A stretch of DNA of 64,000 bases from assembly GCF_001320245.1 (NCBI RefSeq), contig NZ_BCBA01000042.1, forward strand, positions 1 to 64,000. The letters run 5' to 3'. Positions 17,537-26,080 of the stretch are shown here, one piece after another (within the stretch, counting starts at the first letter, position 1; the number at the start of each line of letters is the position of its first letter). The position numbers and the translations under genes are program-made. The notes under the pieces are model-generated. The model was not told where the DNA came from. It did not search any database and was given only the letters and a program-made list of their open reading frames with translations. The DNA is from Pseudomonas sp. NBRC 111124. GTDB lineage: Bacteria > Pseudomonadota > Gammaproteobacteria > Pseudomonadales > Pseudomonadaceae.

Positions 17537-18538
17537 ATGACCCTACGTATCGCCATCAATGGATTCGGCCGCATCGGGCGCAATGTTCTGCGCGCACTGT
17601 ATACCCAAGGCTACCGCCAGGACCTGCAGGTCGTCGCCATCAACGACCTGGGTGACAGCGCGATGAACGCCCACCTGCTCAAATATGACAGCGTGCACGG
17701 CACATTCGATGCGCAGGTCGAGGCTGACCATGAAAGCCTGACGGTCAATGGTGACCGTATCGCGGTCAGCGCCATCCGCAACCCGGCGGAACTGCCCTGG
17801 AAGGCCGAGGCGATCGACGTGGTGTTCGAATGCACCGGCTTGTTCACCGACCGAGCCAAGGCTGCCGCGCACCTCGCTGCGGGGGCCGGCAAGGTGATCA
17901 TCTCGGCGCCGGGCAAGGGCGTCGATGCCACCGTGGTGTACGGGGTCAACCACGATGTCCTGCGGGCTTCGCACCAGGTCATTTCCAACGCCTCGTGCAC
18001 CACCAACTGCCTGGCGCCGATCGCTCAGGTGCTGCACCGCGAGTTCGGCATCGAACAGGGGCTGATGACCACCATCCACGCCTACACCAACGACCAGGTG
18101 CTGACCGACGTCTACCACAGCGACCCGTACCGCGCCCGCTCGGCCACCCAGTCGATGATCCCGAGCAAGACCGGCGCCGCCGAGGCGGTGGGCCTGGTGC
18201 TGCCGGAACTGGCCGGCAAGCTCACCGGCATGGCCGTGCGCGTGCCGGTGATCAACGTGTCGCTGGTCGACCTGACCGTCAACCTCAAGCGCGAAGCCAC
18301 TGCCGAGCAGGTCAACCAGCTGTTCCTGGAAGCCAGTCGGCACTCCAAGGTGCTCGGCTACAACGCGCTGCCGCTGGTGTCGTGCGACTTCAACCACAAC
18401 CCGCTTTCGTCGATCTTCGATGCCAACCATACCCGCGCCAATGGGCGGATGCTCAAAGTGCTGGCCTGGTATGACAACGAGTGGGGGTTCTCCAACCGCA
18501 TGCTGGATAACTGTTTGGCATTGGCCAGGGCGCGCTGA
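17537..18538 (+). CDS. gap: Glyceraldehyde-3-phosphate dehydrogenase, type I
   Basis: Oxidises and phosphorylates glyceraldehyde-3-P released by Eda. The 333-aa protein has the NAD-binding INGFGRIGR (residues 7-15), catalytic Cys154 in SNASCTTNCLAP and the RVPVINVSLVDL C-terminal catalytic-domain block. The start at 17537 with AGAGGT upstream gives the canonical MTLRIAINGFG N-terminus. It is divergent from edd and under its own HexR operator. This is the glycolytic (Gap-1) copy by context. Confidence 0.96.
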   Translation: MTLRIAINGFGRIGRNVLRALYTQGYRQDLQVVAINDLGDSAMNAHLLKYDSVHGTFDAQVEADHESLTVNGDRIAVSAIRNPAELPWKAEAIDVVFECTGLFTDRAKAAAHLAAGAGKVIISAPGKGVDATVVYGVNHDVLRASHQVISNASCTTNCLAPIAQVLHREFGIEQGLMTTIHAYTNDQVLTDVYHSDPYRARSATQSMIPSKTGAAEAVGLVLPELAGKLTGMAVRVPVINVSLVDLTVNLKREATAEQVNQLFLEASRHSKVLGYNALPLVSCDFNHNPLSSIFDANHTRANGRMLKVLAWYDNEWGFSNRMLDNCLALARAR

Positions 18539-18621
18539 GGCTGGCAGGTGAGTGGGGCCTCTGTAGGAGCGCGCAAGTCGGAAGATCTCACAATCTTTAC
18601 TTTTTCCTAACAACTCCAAGC

Positions 18622-18655
18622 TTGACCTGGCCACAAGATGATAAGCATTATCATT
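18622..18655 (+). promoter_or_regulatory. Promoter and Fur box of the FecI-type sigma factor gene
   Basis: A near-palindromic GATGATAAGCATTATCATT at 18637-18655 closely matches the 19-bp Fur consensus and covers a likely -10 (CATTAT, 18646-18651) 18 bp from a -35 TTGACC (18622-18627). Iron-bound Fur should therefore block transcription of the sigma-fecR pair. Because transcription starts downstream, the first in-frame ATG-like start at 18622 cannot be used. Confidence 0.75.
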
Positions 18656-18681
18656 CACCTTTCGTCGGCCAGGTCCCCCCC

Positions 18682-19194
18682 GTGAGTCAGTCCCGGTTCA
18701 ACTCAGTCTTCCTCGTCCAGCGCCACTCCCTGCTGCGCACCCTGCAGCGCATGGTAGGTAATCCCAGCACGGCCGAAGACCTGCTGCAGGAAACCTACCT
18801 GCGGGTGTCCCGCGCCTTGGGCGAACGGCCCATCGAACACCTCGAACCCTTCGTGTTCCAGACCGCCCGCAACCTCGCCCTGGACCACCTGCGCACACGG
18901 CGGGTGCAGGCGCGCATGCTGGTCGACGATGTGCCCGACGCGGTGCTGCACAATGTCGCGTCGCCGGTTGGCAGCAGCGAGGATGCCGCCCATGCCGAAC
19001 AACTGCTCATGCACCTGAGCGTCAGCCTCAACCAGCTGACCGAGCGCCAGCAACGCATCTTCATCCTCAGCCGCCTGCACGGCGCCAGCTATCTGGAAAT
19101 TGCCGAGCAGTTGCACGTATCGGCCAGCACGGTACAGAAGGAACTGAAACTGATCATGGCAATCTGCATGGGTGTGGCCGACCGCCTCAAGTAA
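18682..19194 (+). CDS. FecI-type ECF sigma factor (iron/heme uptake)
   Basis: Extracytoplasmic-function sigma factor of about 170 aa: region 2 (STAEDLLQETYLRV and the NLALDHLRTR -10 recognition part) and region 4 (LTERQQRIFILSRLHGASYLEIAEQLHVSASTVQKEL, split across an HTH). I use the GTG at 18682 because the longer frame starts within the Fur-covered promoter. Followed after 90 bp by fecR and then the TonB receptor, this is a cell-surface signalling trio in which heme or hemophore binding releases the sigma factor. The resemblance is to the HasI/FecI group. Confidence 0.88.
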   Translation: MSQSRFNSVFLVQRHSLLRTLQRMVGNPSTAEDLLQETYLRVSRALGERPIEHLEPFVFQTARNLALDHLRTRRVQARMLVDDVPDAVLHNVASPVGSSEDAAHAEQLLMHLSVSLNQLTERQQRIFILSRLHGASYLEIAEQLHVSASTVQKELKLIMAICMGVADRLK

Positions 19195-19284
19195 GCCGAC
19201 CGCCGGGATGCAGAATGCGGCGTGACCCTTGCCATGCTTCGCCCCAGCCTTGATCATTCGCAAAAATACCTGCAAGGACCCACC

Positions 19285-20247
19285 GTGACCGACAGCCCCG
19301 TCACTCGCCCGCCAGCCAACGGGCCCGACGCCCGCGCCCGCGCGCTTGACGAGGCGTTGGACTGGCTCGTGCGCCTGCAGTGTGCCAGCGAGGCCGATAC
19401 CCTGGCCTTCGAGCAATGGCTCAGCGCAGCCCCTGAAAACGCAGAAGCCTACGTCGAGGCCGAGGCCTTGTGGAACGGCGCCCCGCTGCGCCAGGCCGCC
19501 ATGCACCTGCACCAGCACCAGCGCCGCTCGCTGCGCGGGCGCCTGCGCGCGCACTGGAAGCCACTGGCCACCGCTGCGATGCTGCTGGTCGGGCTGTTCA
19601 CGTTCGGCAACCTGCCAGTACGCCTGCAGGCGGACCACCTGACCGTAGTCGGTGAACGCCAGCGCCTGGAGCTGGATGACGGCGCCAAGGTCCTGCTCAA
19701 CACCAACTCCGCCTTCGCCAGCGACCAGCAAGGTGGCCGCCAGGTCGCTCGCCTGCTGCAAGGCGAGGCGTACTTCCAGGTGCCCGGCGGCGCTCAGTTG
19801 CCGCTGGAGGTGCAGGCAGGCCCCGTGCGTGCACAGGTGCGCGACACCGATTTTGCCGTGCGCTACCTCGACGGTGAGACACAGGTCCGCGTGCAGCGCG
19901 GCGACGTCGACCTGCAGGCCGCCAGCGACCAACGCATCCGCCTCAGTGCCGGCGACAGCATCAGTGTCGGCCCGCAAGGTTTTGGCCAGCGCCAGCGCCC
20001 GGACATGCACAAGGACCTGGCCTGGATCGACGGACGCCTGGTGTTCGAGAACTGCCCGTTGAGCCAGGTACTGGCCGAAGTACGGCGTTATTACCCCGGC
20101 TGGATCATCAACCGCAACGAGCACCTTGGCGACATGGCGGTGACCGGCAACTACCGCCTCGACCAGCCGCTGGAAACACTCCGCGCACTGGCCCACATCA
20201 CCTCGGCGCACCTGCAGGAATTCCCCGCCGTGGTCATCATCAACTGA
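19285..20247 (+). CDS. FecR-family anti-sigma regulator
   Basis: Inner-membrane sigma regulator of 320 aa: cytoplasmic anti-sigma domain (about residues 15-90, with DWLVRLQ...FEQWLSAAPENAEAY, split by a few residues), one transmembrane helix (about 95-110) and a periplasmic FecR domain (with GERQRLELDDGAKVLLNTNS-like core) that contacts the STN domain of the receptor. The GTG at 19285 with AAGGA six bases upstream starts directly before the anti-sigma domain; earlier in-frame starts (19222, 19234) lack such a site. It transmits the receptor signal to the adjacent sigma factor. Confidence 0.88.
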   Translation: MTDSPVTRPPANGPDARARALDEALDWLVRLQCASEADTLAFEQWLSAAPENAEAYVEAEALWNGAPLRQAAMHLHQHQRRSLRGRLRAHWKPLATAAMLLVGLFTFGNLPVRLQADHLTVVGERQRLELDDGAKVLLNTNSAFASDQQGGRQVARLLQGEAYFQVPGGAQLPLEVQAGPVRAQVRDTDFAVRYLDGETQVRVQRGDVDLQAASDQRIRLSAGDSISVGPQGFGQRQRPDMHKDLAWIDGRLVFENCPLSQVLAEVRRYYPGWIINRNEHLGDMAVTGNYRLDQPLETLRALAHITSAHLQEFPAVVIIN

Positions 20248-20372
20248 CCGACAAGTTTTTTTACGCGATCACGCAACCCCGCCCGTCTCGTTATAGCCAA
20301 TGCAACTGATTCTTGTTTAAAGGCAAGAACGGTCATCACCTATAACAGTTCGCGCGTCAGGGAGCGCTTTCG

Positions 20373-22961
20373 ATGTCCACAGGTCCAACTCGCCCGTCCC
20401 CCCTTCCCCGCCGTACCGGTCAGCTGTCCCTGCTGACATTGGCCTTGCTCGCCAGCGGTGCCTGCAGCCTGCCGGCGCTGGCCGCCGAGCCGGCCCAGGC
20501 CAGCAGCCCGCGCATGGGCGACTACCGTTTCAGCATTGCCCAGCAACCTCTGGTCGAGGCGATCAACGCCTTCAGCAAGGTCACCGGCTGGCAGGTCGGC
20601 TTCAGCGCCGAACTGGCCGACGGCGTGGCATCGCCGGGTGTACAGGGTTCGCTGCCGCCGGAAGCGGCGCTCAAGCGCCTGCTGCAGGGCACGGGCTTGG
20701 GCTTTCGCAAGATAAGCAACGGGAGCGTGGTGCTCGAACGCCAGTCGGCGGGCAACGTCATCGCCTTGCAGCAGATGACCGTCAGCGCCACCCGTAGCGC
20801 CCAGGATGTGAGCCAGGTGCCGAGCACCGTGACCGTGCAGACCCGCGAGCAGCTGGACCGGCAGAACGTCAATAACATTCAGGAACTGGTGCGTTACGAA
20901 CCGGGTGTTTCGGTGGGCGGCACCGGCCAGCGCAGTGGCCTGAACGGCTACAACATCCGCGGCATCGACGGCGAGCGCGTGCTCACCCAGGTCGATGGCG
21001 TGTCGATCCCCGACAGTTTCTTCTACGGCCCCTACGCCCAGACCCAGCGCAACTACGTCGACCCCGAGATCGTCAAGCGCGTGGAAATCCTCCGCGGCCC
21101 CGCTTCGGTGCTGTACGGCAGCAATGCCATCGGCGGCGCGGTGAGCTACTTCACCCTCGACCCCGACGACATCATCAAGCCCGGCAAGGACGTCGGCGCA
21201 CGCCTGAAGACCGGCTACAGCTCGGCCGACGAGAGCTGGCTGACCTCGGCCACCGTGGCTGGCCGCACGGGGGATTTCGACGGTTTGCTGCACCTGAGCC
21301 AACGCAATGGCCACGAGACCGAATCCTACGGCAGCCATGGCGGCACCGGCCTGTCGCGCACCGAGGCCAACCCGGAAGACGTGCGCACCACCAACGTGCT
21401 GGCCAAGCTGGGCTGGAACTATGCCGACGATGCCCGCCTGGGTTTCACCTACGAGCATTACAAGGATGATCGCGACCAGAATATCCTCAGCGCTGTCGGT
21501 GGGCCGTTCATTCCAGGCTTTGGCGGTATGGGTTACTACAAGGCGCGCAGTGGCAACGACACCATCACCCGCGAGCGCTTCGGCATCAACCATGAGTTCG
21601 GCCTGGATTCGCTGGTCGCCGACCACGTCAAGTGGAGCCTGAACTACCAGATCGCCAAGACCGACCAGCACACCGATGAACTCTACGCACCGCCTGGTCG
21701 CCAGGTCATGCGTACCCGCGACACGACTTACAAGGACCGCCAGTGGGTGTTCGATGCCCAGCTGGACAAGGCCTTCAGCATCGGCGCCACCGATCACCTG
21801 CTGACCTACGGCACCACCCTCAAGCACGAGAAGGTGACGGGTTCGCGCAGCGGCACCGGCACTTGCCTGGCCGTTGGCTCAGGTTGTTCCGCCGCAGGCG
21901 CCGATCGCCCGGCAGATGGCCAGGTGCTGGTGAGCGACTTCCCGGACCCGACCGTGAACACCTACAGCCTGTTCGTGCAGGATGAAATCCGCTGGAACAA
22001 CTGGACCTTCATGCCCGGCGCGCGCTACGACTACACGCGCATGGAGCCGAAGTTCACCGAGGAGTTCCTGCGCGGTATCCAGGGCTCAGGCACCGCCCCG
22101 AGCAGCCTCGACGACTCGGACAAAAAGTGGCACCGCGTCTCGCCCAAGTTCGGCCTGACCTACGCCTTCAACGACCACTACACCTGGTACGGCCAGTACG
22201 CCGAAGGCTTCCGCACCCCGACGGCAAAGTCGATGTACGGGCGCTTCGAAAACCCGACCCTGGGCTACAGCGTGCAGGGTAACCCCGGGCTTGAGCCGGA
22301 AAAGAGCAAAAGCTACGAAACCGGTCTGCGCGGTAACTTCGATGCCGGCAACTTCGACGTGGCGGTGTTCTACAACAAGTACCGCGACTTCATCGATGAA
22401 GACGCCGTGCAGTCGGCCAACCTGGAAACCACGTTCCAGGCCAACAACATCAAGCACGCCACCATCAAGGGCGCCGAGATCAAGGGCCGCGTGAACCTCG
22501 ACCACTTCGGTGCGCCGCAGGGCCTGTACACCCAGGGCTCGATCGCCTACGCCTATGGCCGCAACGATGACAATGGCCAGCCGCTGAACAGCGTCAACCC
22601 ACTGACCGGGGTGTTCGGCCTGGGTTACGAGCAGGCGAACTATGGCGGCCTGCTGAGCTGGACTCTGGTCAAGCGCAAGACCCGTGTCGACGACACCACG
22701 TTCTTTGCTCCGGACGGTCAGAGCTCGCAGTTCCGCACCCCGGGCTACGGCGTGCTGGACCTGAGCGGCTTCTACAAAGTGACTGACGACGTCACCGTCA
22801 ACGCCGGGCTGTACAACCTGACCGACAAGAAATACTGGCAGTGGGATTCGGTGCGCGGTTACGACGGTCAGGGTGAAGCGGGTGTGACCCAACCGGCCAA
22901 CCTCGACCGCCTGACCATGCCGGGGCGCAACTTCGCCGTCAATGTGGTGTGGGATATCTGA
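20373..22961 (+). CDS. TonB-dependent heme/hemoglobin receptor with STN signalling domain
   Basis: Outer-membrane receptor of 862 aa. A signal peptide (cleavage after about residue 38, ALA) precedes an STN domain (about 50-105), a TonB box/plug (about 125-250) and a 22-strand barrel. The heme-receptor FRAP/NPNL boxes appear as FRTP (613-616) and NPGL (637-640). Between them there is Tyr rather than His, so the extracellular heme ligand may be Tyr. The STN domain, together with the upstream sigma/FecR pair and the downstream heme oxygenase, points to auto-regulated heme acquisition (HasR/HxuC-like). A REP pair follows the stop. Confidence 0.88.
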   Translation: MSTGPTRPSPLPRRTGQLSLLTLALLASGACSLPALAAEPAQASSPRMGDYRFSIAQQPLVEAINAFSKVTGWQVGFSAELADGVASPGVQGSLPPEAALKRLLQGTGLGFRKISNGSVVLERQSAGNVIALQQMTVSATRSAQDVSQVPSTVTVQTREQLDRQNVNNIQELVRYEPGVSVGGTGQRSGLNGYNIRGIDGERVLTQVDGVSIPDSFFYGPYAQTQRNYVDPEIVKRVEILRGPASVLYGSNAIGGAVSYFTLDPDDIIKPGKDVGARLKTGYSSADESWLTSATVAGRTGDFDGLLHLSQRNGHETESYGSHGGTGLSRTEANPEDVRTTNVLAKLGWNYADDARLGFTYEHYKDDRDQNILSAVGGPFIPGFGGMGYYKARSGNDTITRERFGINHEFGLDSLVADHVKWSLNYQIAKTDQHTDELYAPPGRQVMRTRDTTYKDRQWVFDAQLDKAFSIGATDHLLTYGTTLKHEKVTGSRSGTGTCLAVGSGCSAAGADRPADGQVLVSDFPDPTVNTYSLFVQDEIRWNNWTFMPGARYDYTRMEPKFTEEFLRGIQGSGTAPSSLDDSDKKWHRVSPKFGLTYAFNDHYTWYGQYAEGFRTPTAKSMYGRFENPTLGYSVQGNPGLEPEKSKSYETGLRGNFDAGNFDVAVFYNKYRDFIDEDAVQSANLETTFQANNIKHATIKGAEIKGRVNLDHFGAPQGLYTQGSIAYAYGRNDDNGQPLNSVNPLTGVFGLGYEQANYGGLLSWTLVKRKTRVDDTTFFAPDGQSSQFRTPGYGVLDLSGFYKVTDDVTVNAGLYNLTDKKYWQWDSVRGYDGQGEAGVTQPANLDRLTMPGRNFAVNVVWDI

Positions 22962-22962
22962 C

Positions 22963-23078
22963 TGTAGGAGCGGCCTTGTGTCGCGAAAGGGCTGCGCAGC
23001 AGACCCAGATGTTTACATCGCACTGCAAGATCCTGGGGCCGCTTTGCGGCCCTTTCGCGACACAAGGCCGCTCCTACA
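22963..23078. repeat. REP element pair between the heme receptor and hemO
   Basis: The 30-bp unit at 22963-22992 is perfectly reversed at 23049-23078 and is the same family as the pair at 9367-9501. It starts 2 bp after the receptor stop, so it probably forms the 3' hairpin of that mRNA. Confidence 0.9.
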
Positions 23079-23179
23079 AGAGCGTGCCGTCGCGAAACGT
23101 TGATACCCAGTTTTTTTACTGTCCCGCCCCCGCTGTTTCGTCTTGTCACAAGACGCCCTCATTTCCCAAGGACACACCC

Positions 23180-23773
23180 ATGACCGAACGCCCAGCACTG
23201 CGCTCGCAACGCCTCAACCAGGCCACCCACGCTCCGCACAGCGAGCTCGACACCCTGGTCAAATCCCACGCGCCGTTCGACAGCCGCGAAAGCTTCGCCC
23301 GCTTCGTCGTCGCCCAATACCTGTTCCAGGCCGAACTGCAGGCCTTGTACAACGACCCGCAACTGATCGCTATTGTCCCCGACCTGGCCGAGCGCTGCCG
23401 TGCCGAACAGGCTCGCCTGGACTTGGCTGACCTCAACACCGAAGTCCCGGCCGCCGTACCCGGCGCCCTGCACAATCCGACCCTGGGTGAGGCAATGGGC
23501 TGGATCTTCGTCTCGGAAGGCTCCAAACTTGGCGCTGCGTTCCTGATCAAGCGTGCCGTGGCCCTGGAATTGTCCGACAGTTTCGGTGCCCGCCACCTCG
23601 GCGAACCGGCCGGTGGCCGTGCCGAAGGCTGGAAGCAGTTCACCCGCATCCTCGATGGCCTGGAGCTGTCGGCCGAGGAGGACGCCGCTGCCGAGCGTGC
23701 TGCGGTTGCCGCCTTCGAGCGTTTCACCGAATTGCTCAAGCATGCCTACGCCGCCGACGCCGCGCTGGCCTGA
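23180..23773 (+). CDS. hemO: Heme oxygenase (biliverdin-producing, PigA/HemO type)
   Basis: Opens cytoplasmic heme to biliverdin, CO and iron. The 197-aa protein resembles P. aeruginosa PigA/HemO: LRSQRLNQATHAPH with the proximal heme-ligand His about residue 20, then LVKSHAPF, ARFVVAQYLFQ, and the distal helix region GWIFVSEGSKLGAAF. The start at 23180 has AAGGA 7 bases upstream. It lies behind the TonB heme receptor but is separated by the REP pair, so it may be cotranscribed or have its own promoter. A hairpin terminator follows. Confidence 0.93.
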   Translation: MTERPALRSQRLNQATHAPHSELDTLVKSHAPFDSRESFARFVVAQYLFQAELQALYNDPQLIAIVPDLAERCRAEQARLDLADLNTEVPAAVPGALHNPTLGEAMGWIFVSEGSKLGAAFLIKRAVALELSDSFGARHLGEPAGGRAEGWKQFTRILDGLELSAEEDAAAERAAVAAFERFTELLKHAYAADAALA

Positions 23774-23783
23774 GACGCATCAA

Positions 23784-23814
23784 CCGGCCACCTTTCCGGT
23801 GGCCGGACGTTTTT
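23784..23814 (+). terminator. Rho-independent terminator after hemO
   Basis: A 9-bp perfect stem (23784-23792 with 23798-23806, five-base loop) followed shortly by TTTTT at 23810-23814. Confidence 0.75.
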
Positions 23815-23825
23815 GCAGTGAGACC

Positions 23826-24239
23826 ATGACCCAACCCGCCCGCTCCAAACTGTCCCGCCTGCTGTATGGCATCCTGGCTTACGTGAGCCTGGGGATCGGC
23901 CTGGTCGCGATCGTCATCCCCGGCTTGCCGACCACCGAGTTCATCCTGCTGGCCGCCTGGGCCGCCACACGCAGTTCGCCGCGCCTGTCCGCCTGGCTGG
24001 AGAACCATCGTCTGTTTGGGCCGATCCTGTTCAACTGGCGCAACGGCAAGGTCATCCAGCGCCGCGCCAAGGTCAGCGCCACCATCAGCATGCTGCTGTG
24101 CGCTGCGCTGATGCTGATTTTCCTCGAACACCACTGGCCCGTGTTTCTGGCGATTGCCGGGATGACTCTGGGCAACCTGTGGATCTGGTCGCGCCCGGAG
24201 CAGCCCTGCCCCGCGGCATCACAGGCTCAACAGCCCTGA
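23826..24239 (+). CDS. DUF454 (YbaN-like) inner-membrane protein
   Basis: A 137-aa integral membrane protein of the DUF454/YbaN family: hydrophobic segments at about residues 12-32 and 78-105, the family's GxxGIVxPGLPTTEFxLLAAW pattern (LVAIVIPGLPTTEFILLAAW, split around residue 30) and SPRLxxWLxNHxxFGPI. Function unknown. Members are often next to heme oxygenase genes, which fits this position 12 bp behind the hemO terminator. Its 3' end overlaps the convergent antiporter gene by 21 bp. Confidence 0.85.
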   Translation: MTQPARSKLSRLLYGILAYVSLGIGLVAIVIPGLPTTEFILLAAWAATRSSPRLSAWLENHRLFGPILFNWRNGKVIQRRAKVSATISMLLCAALMLIFLEHHWPVFLAIAGMTLGNLWIWSRPEQPCPAASQAQQP

Positions 24240-25646
24240 ATACAGCAAGTAGGCTGCCAGTGCCGCACCTGCCAGCACTGCTGCGAAGATCAGCTTCTCC
24301 CAGGTGGTGAACAGCGTCTGCCCTTGTTCGTGCTTGGCCCGGGCGAACAGGATGACGCCTGGGGCGTACAGCAGCGCCGACAGTAGCAGGTACTTGAGGC
24401 CACCGGCGTACAGCAGCCATATCGCATACACCAGCGCCAGCGCCGCCACCAGCAGGTCCTTGCGTCGCAGTGCTGGCTGCCCTTCGTAGCTTTCCCCACG
24501 CCAGGCCAACAGCACCGCGTAGGCCGCCGACCACAGGTACGGCACCAGGATCATCGACGATGCCAGGTAGATAAGGCTGGTATAGGTGCCCGCCGAAAAC
24601 AGCGTAATCAGCAGGAAGCCCTGGATCATGCAGTTGGTCAGCCACAGGGCATTGGCCGGGACGTGGTTGGCGTTTTCCTTGGCCAGGAAACGCGGCATGG
24701 TCTTGTCCCGCGCCGTGGCGTACAGAATTTCTGCGCACAGCAGCGCCCACGACAGCAGCGCACCGAGCAGCGAAACGGCCAGGCCGAGGCTGATCAGCAA
24801 CGCCCCCCAAGGGCCGACGATATGCTCCAGTACCGAGGCCAGCGACGGATTCTGCAACCCGGCCAGTTCCGGCTGAGTCATCACCCCCAGCGACAGCACG
24901 TTGACCAGCACCAGCAGCGCCAGCACCCCGAGAAAACCGATCACCGTGGCCTTGCCAACGTCGGAACGGCGCTGCGCCCGCCCGGAATATACGCTGGCGC
25001 CCTCGATACCGATGAACACGAATACCGTGACCAGCATCATGTTGCGCACCTGGTCCAGCACATTGCCGAACTGCGGGTTGCTCATGCCCCAGATATCGCG
25101 GGTGAAGATATCGGCGCGGAAGGCAAAGGCGGCGATGACGATGAAGATCAGCAAGGGCACCACCTTGGCCACGGTGGTCACCTGGTTGATGAACGCCGCC
25201 TCCTTGATGCCACGCAGTACCAGAAAATGCACCGCCCACAGCAGCAACGAGGCGCAGCCAATGGCTATCGGTGTGTTGCCTTCGCCAAACACCGGGAAGT
25301 AGAAGCCCAACGTGCTGAACAGCAGCACGAAGTAGCCGACGTTGCCCAGCCAGGCGCTGATCCAGTATCCCCAGGCGGAGGAGAAGCCCATGTAGTCGCC
25401 GAAACCGGCCTTGGCATAGGCGTATACCCCCGAATCCAGTTCGGGCTTGCGGTTGGCCAGGGTCTGGAACACGAAGGCCAGTGCCAGCATGCCCACCGCG
25501 GTGATCGCCCAGCCGATCAGCACGGCGCCGACATCGGCACGGGCGGCCATGTTCTGCGGCAGCGAGAAGATCCCGCCGCCAATCATCGAGCCGACCACCA
25601 GTGCGATCAGTGCTCCCAGACGCAGCTTTTGTCCCGGTTCGCTCAT
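24219..25646 (-). CDS. ArcD-type basic amino acid antiporter, paralogue
   Basis: A 475-aa APA-superfamily antiporter with about 12-13 transmembrane helices. Blocks shared with the ArcD at 26081 include VGSMIGGGIFSLPQNMAA, FVFIGIEGASVYSGRA and LLYAPGVILFARAKHE. The start at 25646 has AGGAG upstream. It is the same length as the divergent arcD and very similar in sequence, so it looks like a duplicate. It faces away from arcABC and has no ANR-like site visible on its side, so it may serve aerobic arginine/ornithine exchange or another basic amino acid or polyamine. Confidence 0.87.
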   Translation of the reverse strand: MSEPGQKLRLGALIALVVGSMIGGGIFSLPQNMAARADVGAVLIGWAITAVGMLALAFVFQTLANRKPELDSGVYAYAKAGFGDYMGFSSAWGYWISAWLGNVGYFVLLFSTLGFYFPVFGEGNTPIAIGCASLLLWAVHFLVLRGIKEAAFINQVTTVAKVVPLLIFIVIAAFAFRADIFTRDIWGMSNPQFGNVLDQVRNMMLVTVFVFIGIEGASVYSGRAQRRSDVGKATVIGFLGVLALLVLVNVLSLGVMTQPELAGLQNPSLASVLEHIVGPWGALLISLGLAVSLLGALLSWALLCAEILYATARDKTMPRFLAKENANHVPANALWLTNCMIQGFLLITLFSAGTYTSLIYLASSMILVPYLWSAAYAVLLAWRGESYEGQPALRRKDLLVAALALVYAIWLLYAGGLKYLLLSALLYAPGVILFARAKHEQGQTLFTTWEKLIFAAVLAGAALAAYLLYSGLLSL

Positions 25647-26080
25647 GGGGCTCCTTTTTTTCCGAGCTGTCATGCGTTTGCAACAGATAGGGTCGCCATA
25701 TAAATGCTGTTACTTATATGGTCAAACCTATTAAACCTATAGCATTAATAACCACAATGTCTATCAGACTGACCCTGTAGAAAATAGCAGCTGCCCAACA
25801 ACTAGAAAAGAAGCCGATAAAGCTCGAAATTCTTGTGAAAAATTTGCGAAAGCGGCAAAAACGACTAGCTTCAGACATCGCAGGCCAAACGGAGCGTTTG
25901 CTCTAGAAGGACATGGAGATGCCAGCGCTAAGGGCCTGCAGTTGAGCAGTCGGCACGCTCCAGGAGTCGAGAGTAGGAAATTTCCTACCTTCGCGTTGCC
26001 ATGAAACTGATCCAAGTCAGGCCATGGTCCAGGCGGCAGATTTATTCTGTCGTCAACTTTCTCCTGGCAGGAGTTGTTAA
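25647..26080. other. 434-bp intergenic region between divergent arcD paralogues
   Basis: No credible gene. The left part (about 25680-25770) is AT-rich and should hold the promoter of the minus-strand antiporter; the right end holds the ANR-like site and -10 of arcD. The middle contains an unusual purine-rich stretch with AAGGACATGGAG, which I could not assign to a known small RNA. Confidence 0.5.
26007..26048 (+). promoter_or_regulatory. ANR-dependent arcDABC promoter
   Basis: CTGAT-CCAA-GTCAG (26007-26020) fits the ANR/FNR half-site core TGAT-N4-(A/G)TCA. Its centre at 26013.5 is 41.5 bp from a predicted start near 26055, 7 bases after a TATTCT -10 (26043-26048). This is classical class II spacing. 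ANR activation of arcDABC under low oxygen is established in Pseudomonas. Confidence 0.7.

Noticed and set aside
25860..25990. RsmY/RsmZ- or CrcZ-like small RNA between the arcD paralogues
   Set aside because: Only one clear GGA site group and no convincing terminator; not enough to call a small RNA.
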